In this document: positions 45,999 through 58,547 of the stretch, one piece after another | How positions within the stretch are numbered: position 1 is the stretch's first letter | How the letters are laid out: every line of letters starts with the position of its first letter | Source: Apostichopus japonicus | Lineage: Eukaryota; Echinodermata; Holothuroidea; Aspidochirotida; Stichopodidae | Length of the DNA: 64,000 nt | Direction of reading: 5' to 3' | Assembly: GCF_037975245.1 (NCBI RefSeq) | Contig: NC_092563.1 | Location: 3,791,001 to 3,855,000 of the forward strand | The notes under the pieces: generated by a model | What the model saw: the letters and a program-made list of their open reading frames with translations, nothing else | Databases searched by the model: none | Told to the model about the DNA's origin: nothing | Translations under genes and position numbers: made by a program

Positions 45999-48721
45999 CC
46001 ATTTAATTCGGTGTTGGGTTATCTACCCAATAGGCAGATGATGCAAATGCCGTGGGGGGGGGGGGGTGGCAAGGTTGTTGTTCCTCCTCATGAAAAATTC
46101 CAGACAAGACAACCAATTTCTATTTTGGGGCTGTACCCGTGAAAGATAAATAAATTGGTGGGGGGGGGGGCAAGAACAATGTGTCTTTGGGTTACAGATT
46201 ATCAAACCAATTGTTTCGGGGCAGATCAGATAAACAATAATTGACAAATAGCAGATTCCTCTCTTGTCTACAGGTCACATAAAAAATATCGACATCGACA
46301 TAAAGTAACGAATATTCATATAATGTACATTTAATTAATATGTTAAGAAAAAGTTACCATAAATAAAACATTCCATACAGCCATTTTAGATTGTGAAATG
46401 GTCAATGCAAAATACAGTTTAATCATTTGACTGGCAGTCAAGTTCAACCACATCTTCCTGTGCAATGACTGAAAATACTTCAAAGATCAAAATGGTCACC
46501 TTATTGGGAATCATTCTGCCACTTCAAACCTGAATCAGCAAATGACAAATTTACTTGCTAGTCTTCAGAATTCAAATTCATTCTAGATTTTAAGAACCCT
46601 ACAGAAATAAACTGCAATGCCAAATTCTGGTTTAAGGGATTATGGTAAGTTTCAAATGTAATTTTCTCTCAACTTGGAAATCAGATAAGCTTATAATTTT
46701 GGTAAAGTGTTGTTTTGTATTTTTCAGGTTATCTATGATTATTATGGAAAACTTCTGAACTATTATTTTAAACATTCTATCTGCATATTTAAATCTATTT
46801 CTAACTTCACAACACAATAAGTTAAATACTGGGTTAACCTTCCTCTGCATCCTTCGTCCTCACTGGTGTTGTGGAATGTTACTTTCATAGTTCACATCTA
46901 ACAAATATATACATAACAAATCATATTAAATATCTTGATAAACATTTCTAGATTTTCACAAGTACATTCATTGGCATGGTCATCAGTAGTATTACCTCTA
47001 CGTATTGATAATGCCAAATTGATGAAAATCTTGCAAAAACTTCTTTCCTTGAGGTTCTAATCCTGCAAGTTCTTCCTATGCATTTATATGTGCTAAATTA
47101 AATGGTTGAATGGAGTTAAATACACTTTTGATGGAAAGGTGGGGGGTAGTAGTAAAATGCTTGTTCAAGGTTAAAGTTAAAGTTTGGGTGACCATTGGTT
47201 CATACTGATGATCTGCTACTCACAAATACATGAACAACAATAACAAAATGAACTGGTAAGGAGAAATTCCTAATGAATAAGTACAGGCTTTACACTGACA
47301 TCGCTATTTTCTCCCTACATGTTAAATATCTACTAACAGCAATTAAGTATTTGCAGGTCTACAGTTGGTACTGTACCTCCCATGCAGTTGGCTGAGCTAC
47401 TCAAGAAGACTAAATTAGTATAGAATTGCAGGAAGCTATTGATTTGATATTTTACAACAATTTGATGATTTTGGTTAGCAATTTTTGCTATGCAATACCT
47501 AGATAACTATTGCTCAAAGCTGTTCTGCCTCAATTCGGATGAAGTACAATGACGGTATGTTTTTCAGTTTTATGGTATTATATACTACACACTTATCTTT
47601 GTTTAATTATTAGATATGCCTTTCTGCATTCTCAATCCCTGGTGAAGGAAAGGCTAAGTATATAACAAGAACTGAAATGAAGCAGAGAAAGAAAGAGTGA
47701 TATGATTCCTTGCAGAATCAAATCATATCTGGCAGTGACAAATATTCTCCATCATAAAGATAAATATGCTGCTCCCATCCCTCCTACCTCTCAGCAAGTG
47801 TCAGTTAAGGTTCCTTCTCCTGAAGACTGCATGTCCAATCAAGGATGCACCAATTGAATACACCCTTTGAAGCAATAGCCTTGCTGATATGCTCCATCCA
47901 GCGAAGGGTATCCCCTTAAAGCAGCTGGTTGTGTTTGCAATGTAACTTCTCTCACCATGATCAAATATGCAGGAGACCAGCATTTGCATAGAGCATCTAG
48001 AGTCATGTGTCAATGTCAATCACTAAAGTTTATGATCTAGAGTCTTCCAGTAACCAATGTAGGTGGTTGATTAGCAGTGACGTGCATATGATTTCTAATC
48101 TCAAAGTGCAGAGGTCAAATGGTGCATTCTGAAGCATATTAAGACTATAAGTTAGGTCTATAATTTGATTTTAACGGTGGCTTGTGGTGATAAGTATTTT
48201 GAAGAAAAAAATCCCAACGTACTTTCTCTGCAACTTACGGTATATTTGACGGAACTGCTCATGTGATTTTGAAGCCAGTAGCCTGCAGATTCCTTAACCA
48301 CCAAAAATAAATATTTGTCGAGTCTAGACAGTTTGTTGCTGTACCCAATTGTTGACAACATATGCCTGAGCCCCACCCCACCTACCCAATAAATGCTGGA
48401 ATTGTTGTATGACTGTCAAACAGATTGTTTAATATTGTGATTGTCTGTTCCTTTTACAAACTAAACATCTTTCATTTTAAACTTTCCGAGCTTGAATGAC
48501 TTTACATTTAAGTGTCATTTTCACTGATGGTTTGGGCTGAGAAGCAGCTTATTGCACCTTTCTATATAATAAGAGAATTTCATACATTTGAATTTTGTTT
48601 ATACCGTCGTACTGGTTAAAAAGGTGACTAAATCTGGTGGGAAAGGCGGAATACGGATACGAGATGCAACCACCTTCTTTGAGCCAAACAACATAATTAT
48701 TGCTGATGAAATTTTGAAGTT
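45999..48721. other. Intergenic stretch between convergent genes, no gene seen
   Basis: The plus RRM gene and gamma-SNAP converge here. Two G runs (46054-46066, 46160-46170), an imperfect hairpin (47699-47731, TGATATGATT against AATCAAATCATATC) and a repeat fragment at 48122-48172 related to 26397-26445 are visible. Confidence 0.45.
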
Positions 48722-51700
48722 TCATCGTAGGTCAAACCCTTCATCTCCTTCATCCTCGTCATCTCCTCCAGCCGCAACCTCTCCTTCCGCATCATTTGTG
48801 GATCTGGTTGATCTAGATGCGCCTTGATACTGACTGGCGAGTGTCTTGGCAAGCTTTGCGTACTGAAACATATCAGAGGAAACGAGTAAAATCTAGCTCA
48901 TGTTGGACTACTACATCAAACTGCCTGTCTTTTTGTTTTTCTATAGTTTTCTTACACCAAGTATGCTAGAAAGTCACACAATGGTCACTCACACTGGCGG
49001 ATCCAAGGGGGGCCATGGCCCCCCCCAAGGTGAGCCAAAAAGTGTTTCCGAACATCCGCTAAATCATATGATTGGAAATTAAAAAAATCGAGAGGAATAG
49101 TAGTGGTAGACTAGTCTAAACCTTTTCGTTTTCGGGTTTAAAATTAAATGCAGAGCTCCCAACTGACCCGCAGTTCGCGGGAATTAGACCCGCATTCTAA
49201 CACCCAAACCCGCTGACCCGCACAAGCGTTCGAAAAAACCGCATTGTAATTGTCAAGTATACATAAAAAATTTGCATCAATTTTTGACTTGGCAACCATC
49301 ATTTCTTTAGCATTTAGCATAATAGAGTATAAAACCTCCTTTACAGCATCATTTGAACCTCAAATTAGCCTATATTTCTTTTCATTGGGGCGAGCAGCGA
49401 ACATTTTCATGCCACGGGAAAGAATGAATTATCACCTACTATTCAATTTATTGATGTTACACACAAAAAAATGCATATTTCTCAGAAAATTTTGGGGTGA
49501 CAAAAGCCTTTCTAAGTGCCACCATTTTACATGTAGGCATCACCAGGATTCCAAAAGAAATTACCCCCTCCCACACCCCCTCCCCTTATACCCCTCCCCC
49601 AGGACGGCGATTCGTGGCATGGACCAGCATTTGCCTTCTCAAGAGTTGGGAGCTATGTAAATGCATGAGCATGAGTATTTACAGTTTAACACCATTTTGC
49701 AGTTACAGGCTGGTTGTAAGAAATTTATAACCTATGAGAAATAAAATTTCTTGAGAAAGATGATCCCAACTTTGTTTTATAAATATTTTAGAAAATTACA
49801 CCTGGGAAACATTTTTTTTAGAAGTAAATTAACATCACCATTGTACACTTTTGTCGCACCAAATTGCATCTGAGGGCATTCAGCAATAGAAAATTTTCCT
49901 AAGGGGAAGGGGGCACCCCCTCCCCTTAGACCCCTCCCCCATATCACTCTAATGCCACTTTGGCCCCTCCCAAACAAAGGCCCTGGATCCGCCAGTGGTC
50001 ACTCATCTTATTGAACTTGCTCAAGCATTTTTGGTTGCCAACCTCAGAGCCCTTTTCCCTCACTGAGACATTTGTCTAATTGAACACTCTACGGTGTATG
50101 AGTGAGAATAACGATAATTTGTAGGGTCAGAACCTTCAGGAATGCACTTCTGAATTTCAGTGCTCTATCAGTCTGGACCTATAGTGTTGTGTTCTGGCTA
50201 AATTTTTCAACAAGGTTGAGGTTTTAGGCATCATTATGGGTTATGAACTAAATGATCAATGTTTACACTTTATCTGTATGTATACATATCTGTGCACTGC
50301 ACAATGTTAACATTGGCAGTAATAGTAGACTAGTGGTTAATAGTTAGCCTATTTTTATGCATGAAGCATGGCAATTCGTTCAAACTGATGGCATTAGACT
50401 TTCTGTGGTCAAGAGCTATGGGGTGGGAGGTCCTGGATTGGTGTAATGTTTGTAAACAATTATTGTTGTATCATAGAATTCCCATGAAGTGACTGATCAC
50501 TGACCGTCATACAAACCCGTAATCTAATTTGCTGCAATTTTGGAAATGGTTGTAACTTGATGCAAATTAATACTATCACTTCCGAAGACACAAACCCAGA
50601 TCAATTTTTGAGAGAGAAACCAAAAGCAACATGCAGTACAATCAAATAAAGCGTTTAAATGAAAGCATTTCTATACTGTAAATGATCACTCTGTCCTCAA
50701 ACATATAAGTCCTTTCCATAAACATAAAAGATTTCTCGTAAGTAACTATTAAATGTAAAAGTATGAAATGAAGATAACTGCCATCACCTCATTATGCCAC
50801 AGTTTGGTAGTCTTTCATAATGACAGCATATTTTTTGTGTTTAATATGGAGCTTTTCAATTTACCACACTGGGATCAAAAAGGAAAGAAAAAAAAACGTA
50901 CGTCATTATCGAGATATTTGAAGAGTGGTAAGGATAAAATTTTCGATGTCTGTTCACCATCTTGCTCGTCAATTGCCTTTAAGAGTTGCTCCAAAACTGC
51001 ACCACTTTCACTGTCTGTGAAACCTTCATACCTGACAGAAATTGAAATAATAAACAATTAGTGAGAAATGTTTGTCACTGATTTTCAAAGATTTGTTTAT
51101 TTCTAACTTCAGAAGTTGGACAAAAATTGCTATGAAAACTCTATAGACCTTTCATTTGACAAGCTTTGAATTTAAAATATTTGAAGTCATTTTCTAAAAG
51201 CCAAGGAAAGGTCTGTCAAATGTCTTTTCAAAGTCTATCATCTTGCTCAAATCAAGGTATCAAAAGAGCAGAGTTAAATGTTCTCCCTTGATCCACCCAG
51301 TCCCTTCATAAACTGCCATAGCAGGTACATAACGATTTGGCCCTGTTCTGGAATAGGCCTACCCAGATCTGGCTGTAAAATACATACATTGCTGAAACTT
51401 AGTACTGCTTGTTAAGATGTACCTGAGTGATGCATGGACTACTTTATCAGCGGCAACTTCATCTGATCGTGCTAGATGTACTAACACCATCAATAACACC
51501 GCCTGAGAACAAAACGCGAAAACGAAAACAGATATTACAATGGTGGTAAAGTAACAAATGAAAACGTGTTAAGGAGTGGGAGGGTGTTAAGGAGAAGGAG
51601 GGTGTTGGGGACAGTGAGGGTGTTGAGCAGAGGGAGGGTGTCAGGGACACGGAGGGTGTTGGGGAGAGGGAGGGTGTCAGGGACAAGGAGGGTGTTGGGG

Positions 51701-54700
51701 AGAGGGAGGGCATTGAGGAGAGGGAGGATGTTGGGGACAGGGAGGGTGTTAAGGATAGGGAGGGTGTCGGGGAAGAGGGTGTTGAGGAGAGGGAGGGTGT
51801 CAGGAACAAGGAGGGTGTTGGGGAGAGGGAGGGCATTGAGGGTGTTGGGGACAGGGAGGGTGTTGCAGGCAGGGAGGCTGCTGAGAAGAGGGGGATGTGG
51901 AGAAGAGGGAGGATGTTGGGAAGAGGGAGGTTGTTGGGGTTTTTGTTGTGGAGAGAGGAATGTTCAGGAGGGGAGGGTGCTGGAGAAAGGAAGGGTATTA
52001 GATAGAGGGGAGCAAAGTCATCTGATTGTGTTACATGTACCAACACCATGAATAACACCACCTGAAAAAGTGAAGTGAAGAGAAGTGAAGAGAAGTGAAG
52101 AGAAGAGGGTGCCAAAATAACTTATGAGAGGGTGTTTGTGAGGGTTAATCAAACTGCTTACTTTCCTTGTATGCATTAATGAGGCTGGTTGTTTTGTATA
52201 AGCCTATTCCACTTCACAGCTGATTTACTCAAGTTTCTTGGGTAACGTCTAATGTGTTGTCTATTAAACTTCCCTTTTTGTTAACACCATTAACAATTAG
52301 CCAGCACTAAGCCTGAACAATTCATGGCAAACACTACTGCAACTCTGATACTTAATGCCAAGTGGGGTATGCTAGGTAGCTGTACTACTTAAGTGTGTCA
52401 GGGTTAAAGCTTAATTCTGTTTTTCTTTGTTTCAAAAAGAGCAATTGGCTTTTTGCTAAAAAATTTAAAAAAAAAAAAAAACCAGAATAGTTTCAGTTGA
52501 AGGGTATTTGGTGGTTGGTGAAATTATGCAACAAATGCTTGCAGGGATTCTAAACTGTTCTTGTTTTGATTTGCAGAAAAACTATGAACCTTTAAAAGGG
52601 GACACTCATCAGTGACGAACTTACTCTGTGAATTGATGACCAGTTTTCCGCCTCAAAATATAAATCTCGTTCCTTCTGGATGGTTTCTATGGCTTTGTCA
52701 TATTTCTTCTGTCTCACTAGTAACCTGGCAGCAGCAGCCATTGACTGCGCAGCTTGCCTTGGTCTGTCCTCTATCTATATAAGAAATAATATGGCCGTGT
52801 ATGAACAGAGATCCATTCGTGCATGAGAATCACCTAATAAATGGCCATGTGATGTTTCAATGGAGTATTAACAATATAGCAAGGTGAGAGAAAGGCATCA
52901 ACACTTACTGGAGGTTACAAATGTATTGTTGGGGAAGATTTTTCTTTGAATGTTATAACATTTAGGGATATGAAACATCATTTTTGAACAGGTCTATATT
53001 ATTGCTCCCCACTTCAAAGTTTATTGTGTTGAAGGTTTCCAAATTGATTGGTGCCTTCTCACCAGTTGCACACCATCAAATCATTTCTAAACATTGAGCA
53101 GACTTAAGATAAATATATTAGTGGGCATAAAATTAAAAATAATTTGAGGATGGTAAATTTTAGTCTTTCTAGCTGGCATACTTGAGGGAAAAGTCTTGTA
53201 TTCCCCTGCAACTTTTATCATACTAAAAAGTTCTTAAAGTTTCCAATCTTTTTCCTAATGGCACTGTTTCTAAAAACTATTCCCAGTGTTTGAAGTGGGC
53301 TAAATTAGCAGCATAAATACCATAATGACATAAGATGTGCTAAAGAAGACAGTTAAAGGAGAAGGTACTACTTCTCTCAAACGACGTCACATGATCCTGA
53401 TAGCAAGGAAATGCTGACCAATTAATATTTCTTACCATGACGACATCGACTGCCTCAAGATACAAGTCGATGGCGGCGTCCATATTAACAGCCTCAACAA
53501 ATCTGCAAAATAAAAAGGATATATATGAAATTCTATATATGTTAATAATTAAGTAGAAATATTGACATATTTCTCTGTGCTTGACATGGTTTTTAAAGCA
53601 GAAATCACTACAGAAGAAGAGGGCTTAGCGAACACTTTGTCACAAACTTAACTCGCTCATATTTCTTGGAATTGTGTTATTATTTGCACATCAAGTATGA
53701 ATAAGAAAAACATGAACCCTACTTTGCTGTTTTTTCTAGGGTAAGCGCAGCTGTATCTGGTGTTCCATTTTCTCTGTAAAGCTTGGCTGCAAGCTTCATG
53801 AAATGAACGGCTTCTTCAAACTCTTTCTGTTCCTAAAGGGAAATATTAAAGCAGGGAATTGTTTGATTCATGTTAACACTGTTGCATGAGCAACAATTTA
53901 CAAATTGACTATTAAAATACTAATTCCAAGGAAATGTATCTACTCCCTCTTTATTTCAGTGCTTTTCTGATTTTTTTTCCAAAGGTACAAATCAATTTAA
54001 ACCTTCAAAGCTTTGTACTTCAATTGTTACAACAAAATTTTACAGGAATGTATATTTCTTATAAACAGCAGAGCACTCTAAAATGAATTCCAAAGCCATT
54101 TGTCCTCACAGATTTGCAATACATTATAAGCACAATCTGTGAGGCCGTAAAGATTATGTTCACCCATGACTGCTCGTGCTGATGAGTTTAGTTAACGGAA
54201 CATGCTCAAAGGTATGCTGTGTCCACCACAAATATGCTAGATATTCAAATATGTTCACCTTTGGTCAACATTCTTAAAACTGATTTTTATTACCACCCTG
54301 GAGGAATTTTACCTCACTGGAACATTCAGGCATCTTGTGTGTTCGTTTAGAATGTCTGAGAAAAATTTGGAGGGTAGAGGTAAGTACTTTTTAAAAACTT
54401 CTAGCAATCATAGAGTGCTACAATTTGGGGCTTATACTGACTACCTTTAATGAAGTAGTTCAAAAATAACTATTGGCAAGACTAGCTGACTTAAATAAAG
54501 TTCTCAACAGGTAAATCTAAAGAAAAAAGAAGAAAACATTTAAACATACAAATTTATTGATTTAATTTGTGCCTACAAGTCATCCTTTAAAGTAAAAACA
54601 GTTCCAGGGTTCATTAACCTGAAATTATTTACAAGTATATGTAACATGTTTTGAAATACCTTCAACAGCATAGCTGCTTGCTCGTAATTCTTGGCAGCAT

Positions 54701-57379
54701 GGTAGTAGCTGAAATTAATAAATGCATTTTGACATTAATTACTGTTCACAGTGGCTTGGGGAGGGCCTTAGGGTGTGACATTTACAAGACACATTTTTCT
54801 TCTGTAGTTTATTTTGTGTTAGATATTCCTAACAATTACTCACAGATGGTAGAGATGGAAGTTTATGTTTTGCTCCCTTTTGCACATAATAATGAAGAAA
54901 GGACATTCATAATAAGTAGAATCGATAAATCAAGTTTTGAAGGACATCATTATTATCAATATGCATTTCTTAATGCATTTCAAATGGTGAAAACTTTTAT
55001 CCATAACCCACCAAAATTTCTTCAATTTAAAGAAAATAAATACATAAATATGGTTTTTTAATTCTCTTTCCCCTTGAAGATGGGATATTTTTCCTTTCAT
55101 GCATCATAGCAATCCAAGTGTAAAATTGATAGCAGTTGTCTCAATGTGAATGAAAGTGTTCAGTTTAAAGAGTAAACATATCTGACGATAAAACCAACAA
55201 CGATACCCCTTATTGTTGCGATGTGCCTCTGCTGCCTTAACGTAAATCTCCTTTGCTTCTTTAACTTTCTTTGCATTCCGTAAACAGACCCCTAAAATGG
55301 AAAGCAATGACGGGCAAAAGCATAAGACTTCTAATAGGATTTCATCTTAACCATCAACATATATCTGCAACTCTGCAAGGAATTTCAACGTTTTGGGGGG
55401 ATTATTTTTTATTTAGTTTTCCATAAAATGAATAAATATCATTTATTATTCATTGATGAGCTTGAGATATCAGAATATATTGTGCAGGGTATATTTGACA
55501 CTTGTAATATAAAACAAAAAATTTGACAGGGGACATTTACTTAAATACTGCAAAACCTTAAACAAACATCAAGAATTCTGATAAAAGCCAAAAATCACAA
55601 AGTGCACAAGATTTGACAAAGTTTTGAAGAGTTGTTCTGATTCTAGATGATCAGTCAATTTATAATTAAGTACCTACTGTAAATACCTAATAGTTTACCA
55701 CTGATAATAGTGTTAATTCAATAATAAAGAGCCACTTAATGGAGCACATTAAACCCTTGTTGTTAGTAAATTGTCCTTTACATACCAGAGTATGTACATG
55801 CACATATTTGCTTGGTTTCTGTTGCTTTCAATTGGTTTATCTCCAAATTCTGTCTTGATTCAAATCACAATGAATAATAAAACTTCAATGATTTCAATGA
55901 TATCACCACCAAATATAGACACATTACTTAAAGTATTAAAGTATTCTAGTACTTACAGTATTTAATGCACTTAAAGTACTAAAAGTACTTAGGTGCTTAA
56001 AGTGTTCTAGTTGTATTAAAGTTGGTGTGTGATAAATTGATGCTTCTCAATATGGAATTGACAAGACATACAGTTTGACAGACTTACCAGCCTTTTCATA
56101 TGCATATGCTGCACTGTCATAATCAGGTTGCCATTTGAAGAAAGACGTTTTTAAGCTGAAAAACCGGACAGGATCAGAAGTATATTGGAACATCTCAGAA
56201 CATTGCAAACAAAGTGTCATCAAGTGGATACTAATTCACAACAAAATTGTTTCAAAATTTATCATTAAGATTAGTGAAAATAACATTTTCGTTGTAACTA
56301 TCTTGATGGCTAACAAGTGAAATTATGGAATGACTTGGCATATTCTTTGTTACACATATAACATTCAAAATTGTCATAGAAGTGACATGTTCTGTTAAAA
56401 GTAAATATATAACTATTATTTATCAATATCACTACCAATGAAACTACAGTATGGTAAGTGGTACAAAGGTAATTCATGGTTCTCTTATAAGGAATGCAGC
56501 AAGTAAGATCAATATCCAGTGACGGCACCAGTTGAGGCAAACTGGGAGGGGGGGGGGGGGCAACTAGGGGCAAGGCACAATATATTTTTTTAGGGGGGGA
56601 GGACAAGAATTTAACACTGATATCATGGGAGAGGGGTCTAAAGGTAGGGGTTTCGATCCTCTCCCCTTTTGGAATTTTTCTACAAATAAAGTTTTTGCAT
56701 TAATACATGCATTGGAAGCTGTTTCTAATACAAACGATTAGCCTAGTTCAATATATTTTGGATAAGTAGCAGATCTGATTGGGTGGCAACTGGGGTGGGG
56801 GGGGGGGGTGGGGAGCAAGGGAGAAACTGGGCACAATTGCCCTGGTTGGTATCCACTCTGGAATGATTTACTACATAGTCCTATAGGCAGAATCTATTTT
56901 TTTAAGATTAGGTAAAATTTTGCACCAATCATTATTCTAAATCCATTTAAACATACTTTTCTTACTTTGCTGGCTGCCAGGCAAATAGGTGTGACCTTTA
57001 CTGTAGTTAAGTATAGGCCCTATATCTCTTATTTTGCAGCAAACCTTTTTGCAACTTTGCTTAAACTGACAGTTCACATGAAGTTGTATAGCCTAACGTC
57101 AGGGCTTAGCCAATGACTAAGTACAATTTCAAGTCCCCAAAGTTAGCCTAGCCTAGTGAATAATCTAACCTGAGCGAGCCTAGGCCAACAACTAGGACTT
57201 TTTGCACACAATACACCTGATACCAGTTTAGCGAGAAACTTTTCAGCAGCTCCAGTAACTATTATGCTCTGCGCTATCATTATCAGTTTAAAGCAATTTA
57301 ACAATTGGAAAATAGTGTTTTACCTCTTTTCCGCTTGAGCTATATGTTCCTTTGCTTCTGCTATTCGCCTTTCTGTCAT
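48722..57379 (-). CDS. NAPG: Gamma-SNAP (NSF attachment protein gamma), complete ten-exon gene
   Basis: Ten exons join in frame to 311 residues, close to the usual length of gamma-SNAP: 57379-57324, 56155-56088, 55291-55207, 54708-54660, 53832-53723, 53502-53436, 52774-52625, 51502-51423, 51031-50902 and 48862-48722 (936 nt with stop). All splice sites are GT-AG with matching phases. Family signatures appear in order: FKWQPDYDSAA, RNAKKVKEAKE, HAAKNYEQAAMLLK, ENGTPDTAA, a helical-repeat body, VLVHLARSDEVAA, LPLFKYLDNDYAKL and an acidic C-terminus. SNAP proteins are cytosolic adaptors that bring the ATPase NSF to spent SNARE complexes for disassembly in vesicle fusion; gamma is the more divergent, ubiquitous form. 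The last intron holds a hAT-like MITE, and intron 7 holds a minisatellite and a decayed exon 8 copy. The start codon lies about 200 bp from a foldback element. Confidence 0.95.
48992..49997. mobile_element. Non-autonomous hAT-like element with 8-bp target duplication
   Basis: The ends are inverted: CACTGGCGGATCC on the left and GGATCCGCCAGTG on the right. They are flanked by the perfect 8-bp direct repeat GTCACTCA (48984-48991 and 49998-50005). Eight-base duplications and CA-starting ends fit the hAT superfamily. The 1006-bp interior has no transposase; it contains C-rich stretches (CCCCTCCCC words) twice. It lies in the last intron of gamma-SNAP. Confidence 0.85.
51570..51960. repeat. G-rich minisatellite of 18-bp units
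   Basis: About 20 units of the GGAGGGTGTTGGGGACA type run through this part of gamma-SNAP intron 7. Read on the minus strand they give an open frame of repeated six-residue Ser/Pro/Thr/Leu words (for example LTPSLS, PTPSLS), which I regard as a by-product. Confidence 0.9.
52005..52061 (-). pseudogene. Decayed duplicate of gamma-SNAP exon 8
   Basis: On the minus strand, after a TTTTTCAG acceptor, the sequence reads VVLFMVLVHVTQSDDFA, close to the true exon 8 start AVLLMVLVHLARSDEVA (51502-51423). The copy then runs into unrelated sequence and the minisatellite, and lacks the second half and donor of the exon. It is most likely a broken tandem duplicate. A functional alternative exon is unlikely without a donor in register. 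Confidence 0.75.
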
Positions 57380-57578
57380 GGTCGGCGTAAAAAAGGTGGC
57401 GGAAAGTGAAGTGCTATGTGGAAGAGATTTGTTATGGTAAATGTCGAGGGCGCTATGAAGAAACGATGATCAGAGCCGTATCTCTTTATACCGCTCTGAC
57501 GACGATGCTTATCGCTGGGTTATGTTGTAGACATATATTTGTACTCTGGAAAAGCTTCTTGTTTCATTGGCATGACCG
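57380..57578 (-). promoter_or_regulatory. Short upstream region of gamma-SNAP
   Basis: Only about 200 bp separate the start codon from the foldback element, so the core promoter and 5' UTR probably lie here or the element has intruded into them. The stretch is richer in CG dinucleotides than its surroundings; no TATA box is evident. Confidence 0.35.
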
Positions 57579-58485
57579 TATGGCAAGCCGTTTTACTTTT
57601 TATTCAATATTTAATGGTATCTTTAATTATTTGATGATATCATTAAATCAATTGTTGATATCAAGAATTCGAATTGTTGATATCATTAAATCAATTAATG
57701 ATATCATTAATTCAATTCATTTCTTGATATCAATAATTCATTTAATGATATCATGAAATGAATTAGTGATATCAAGAAATGATTTAAAGATATCTTTAAA
57801 TGTATTTGTGATATGTACATATCACTAATTCGAATTATTGATATGTACATATCACTAATTCGAATTAGTGATATCATCAAATATGACGTCATATTTATTG
57901 ATATCACTAATTCGAATTAGTGATATGTACATATCATTAAATCGAATTAATTCGAATTATTGATATGTAAATATCATTAATTCAATTTAATGATATCAAC
58001 AAATATGACGTACATATCAAGAATTCGGCCATATTTAATGATATCATTAAATATGGCCGAATTCGTGATATGTACCTCATATTTGATGATATCATTAATT
58101 GGAATTTATGATATCATTAAATATGGCCGAATTCGTGATATGTACGTCATACTTTTTGATATCATAAATTTAAATACAGATATCTGAAATTGAATTTATG
58201 ATATCTTGAATTGAAATATTGATATCTATAAAAGTTCATCTATTTTAAGATATCACATATTCAATTCTTGATATCAGAAATTTTAATTATGATACCATCA
58301 AATAAGATAATGATATCAATAATTTCCTTGCACCAATTAAAGATATCTTTAATTAATTTAAGATATCATTAAAACAATTTCAGATATCATGAAATAATTC
58401 ATGATATCATTAAATAATTTTTGATATCATTAAATAATTGTTGATATCAATAAATACTGAATAAAAAATAAAATGGCTTGCCATA
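57579..58485. mobile_element. Foldback element built from GATATC palindromes, 6-bp target duplication
   Basis: Inverted ends of about 45 bp start TATGGCAAGCC on the left and close GGCTTGCCATA on the right, flanked by the direct repeat TGACCG (57573-57578, 58486-58491). The interior contains about 27 GATATC words, often 20 bp apart, plus AATTCGAATT, GATATGTACATATC and TGACGTCA palindromes. Around 58042 the two halves are reverse complements of each other over long distances. There is no coding capacity. The family is not one I recognise. Confidence 0.85.
58005..58080. repeat. Near-perfect 76-bp palindrome at the core of the foldback element
   Basis: 58021-58064 is a perfect 44-bp palindrome without spacer, running from GAATTCGGCC to GGCCGAATTC. 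It extends to 58005-58080 with two mismatched pairs, and with more mismatches to about 57971-58114. Confidence 0.92.
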
Positions 58486-58532
58486 TGACCGAAGCTATCC
58501 TGAAGTGAGGGAAGAAATGAGGTGGGGTGTAG

Positions 58533-58547
58533 TATGGCAAGCCGTTT
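58533..58547 (+). repeat. Solo copy of the foldback element end
   Basis: TATGGCAAGCCGTTT repeats the left end of the foldback element 48 bp beyond its right end. No matching second end was found to the right, so it may be a remnant of an earlier insertion. Confidence 0.6.

Noticed and set aside
51459-52115. 218-residue frame with repeated LTPSLSPTPS words
   Set aside because: It arises from the 18-bp minisatellite; only a short stretch resembling gamma-SNAP exon 8 inside it is of genic origin.
56514-56840. CAGTGACGG-type start followed by G runs as a second MITE
   Set aside because: No matching inverted end or target duplication could be found.
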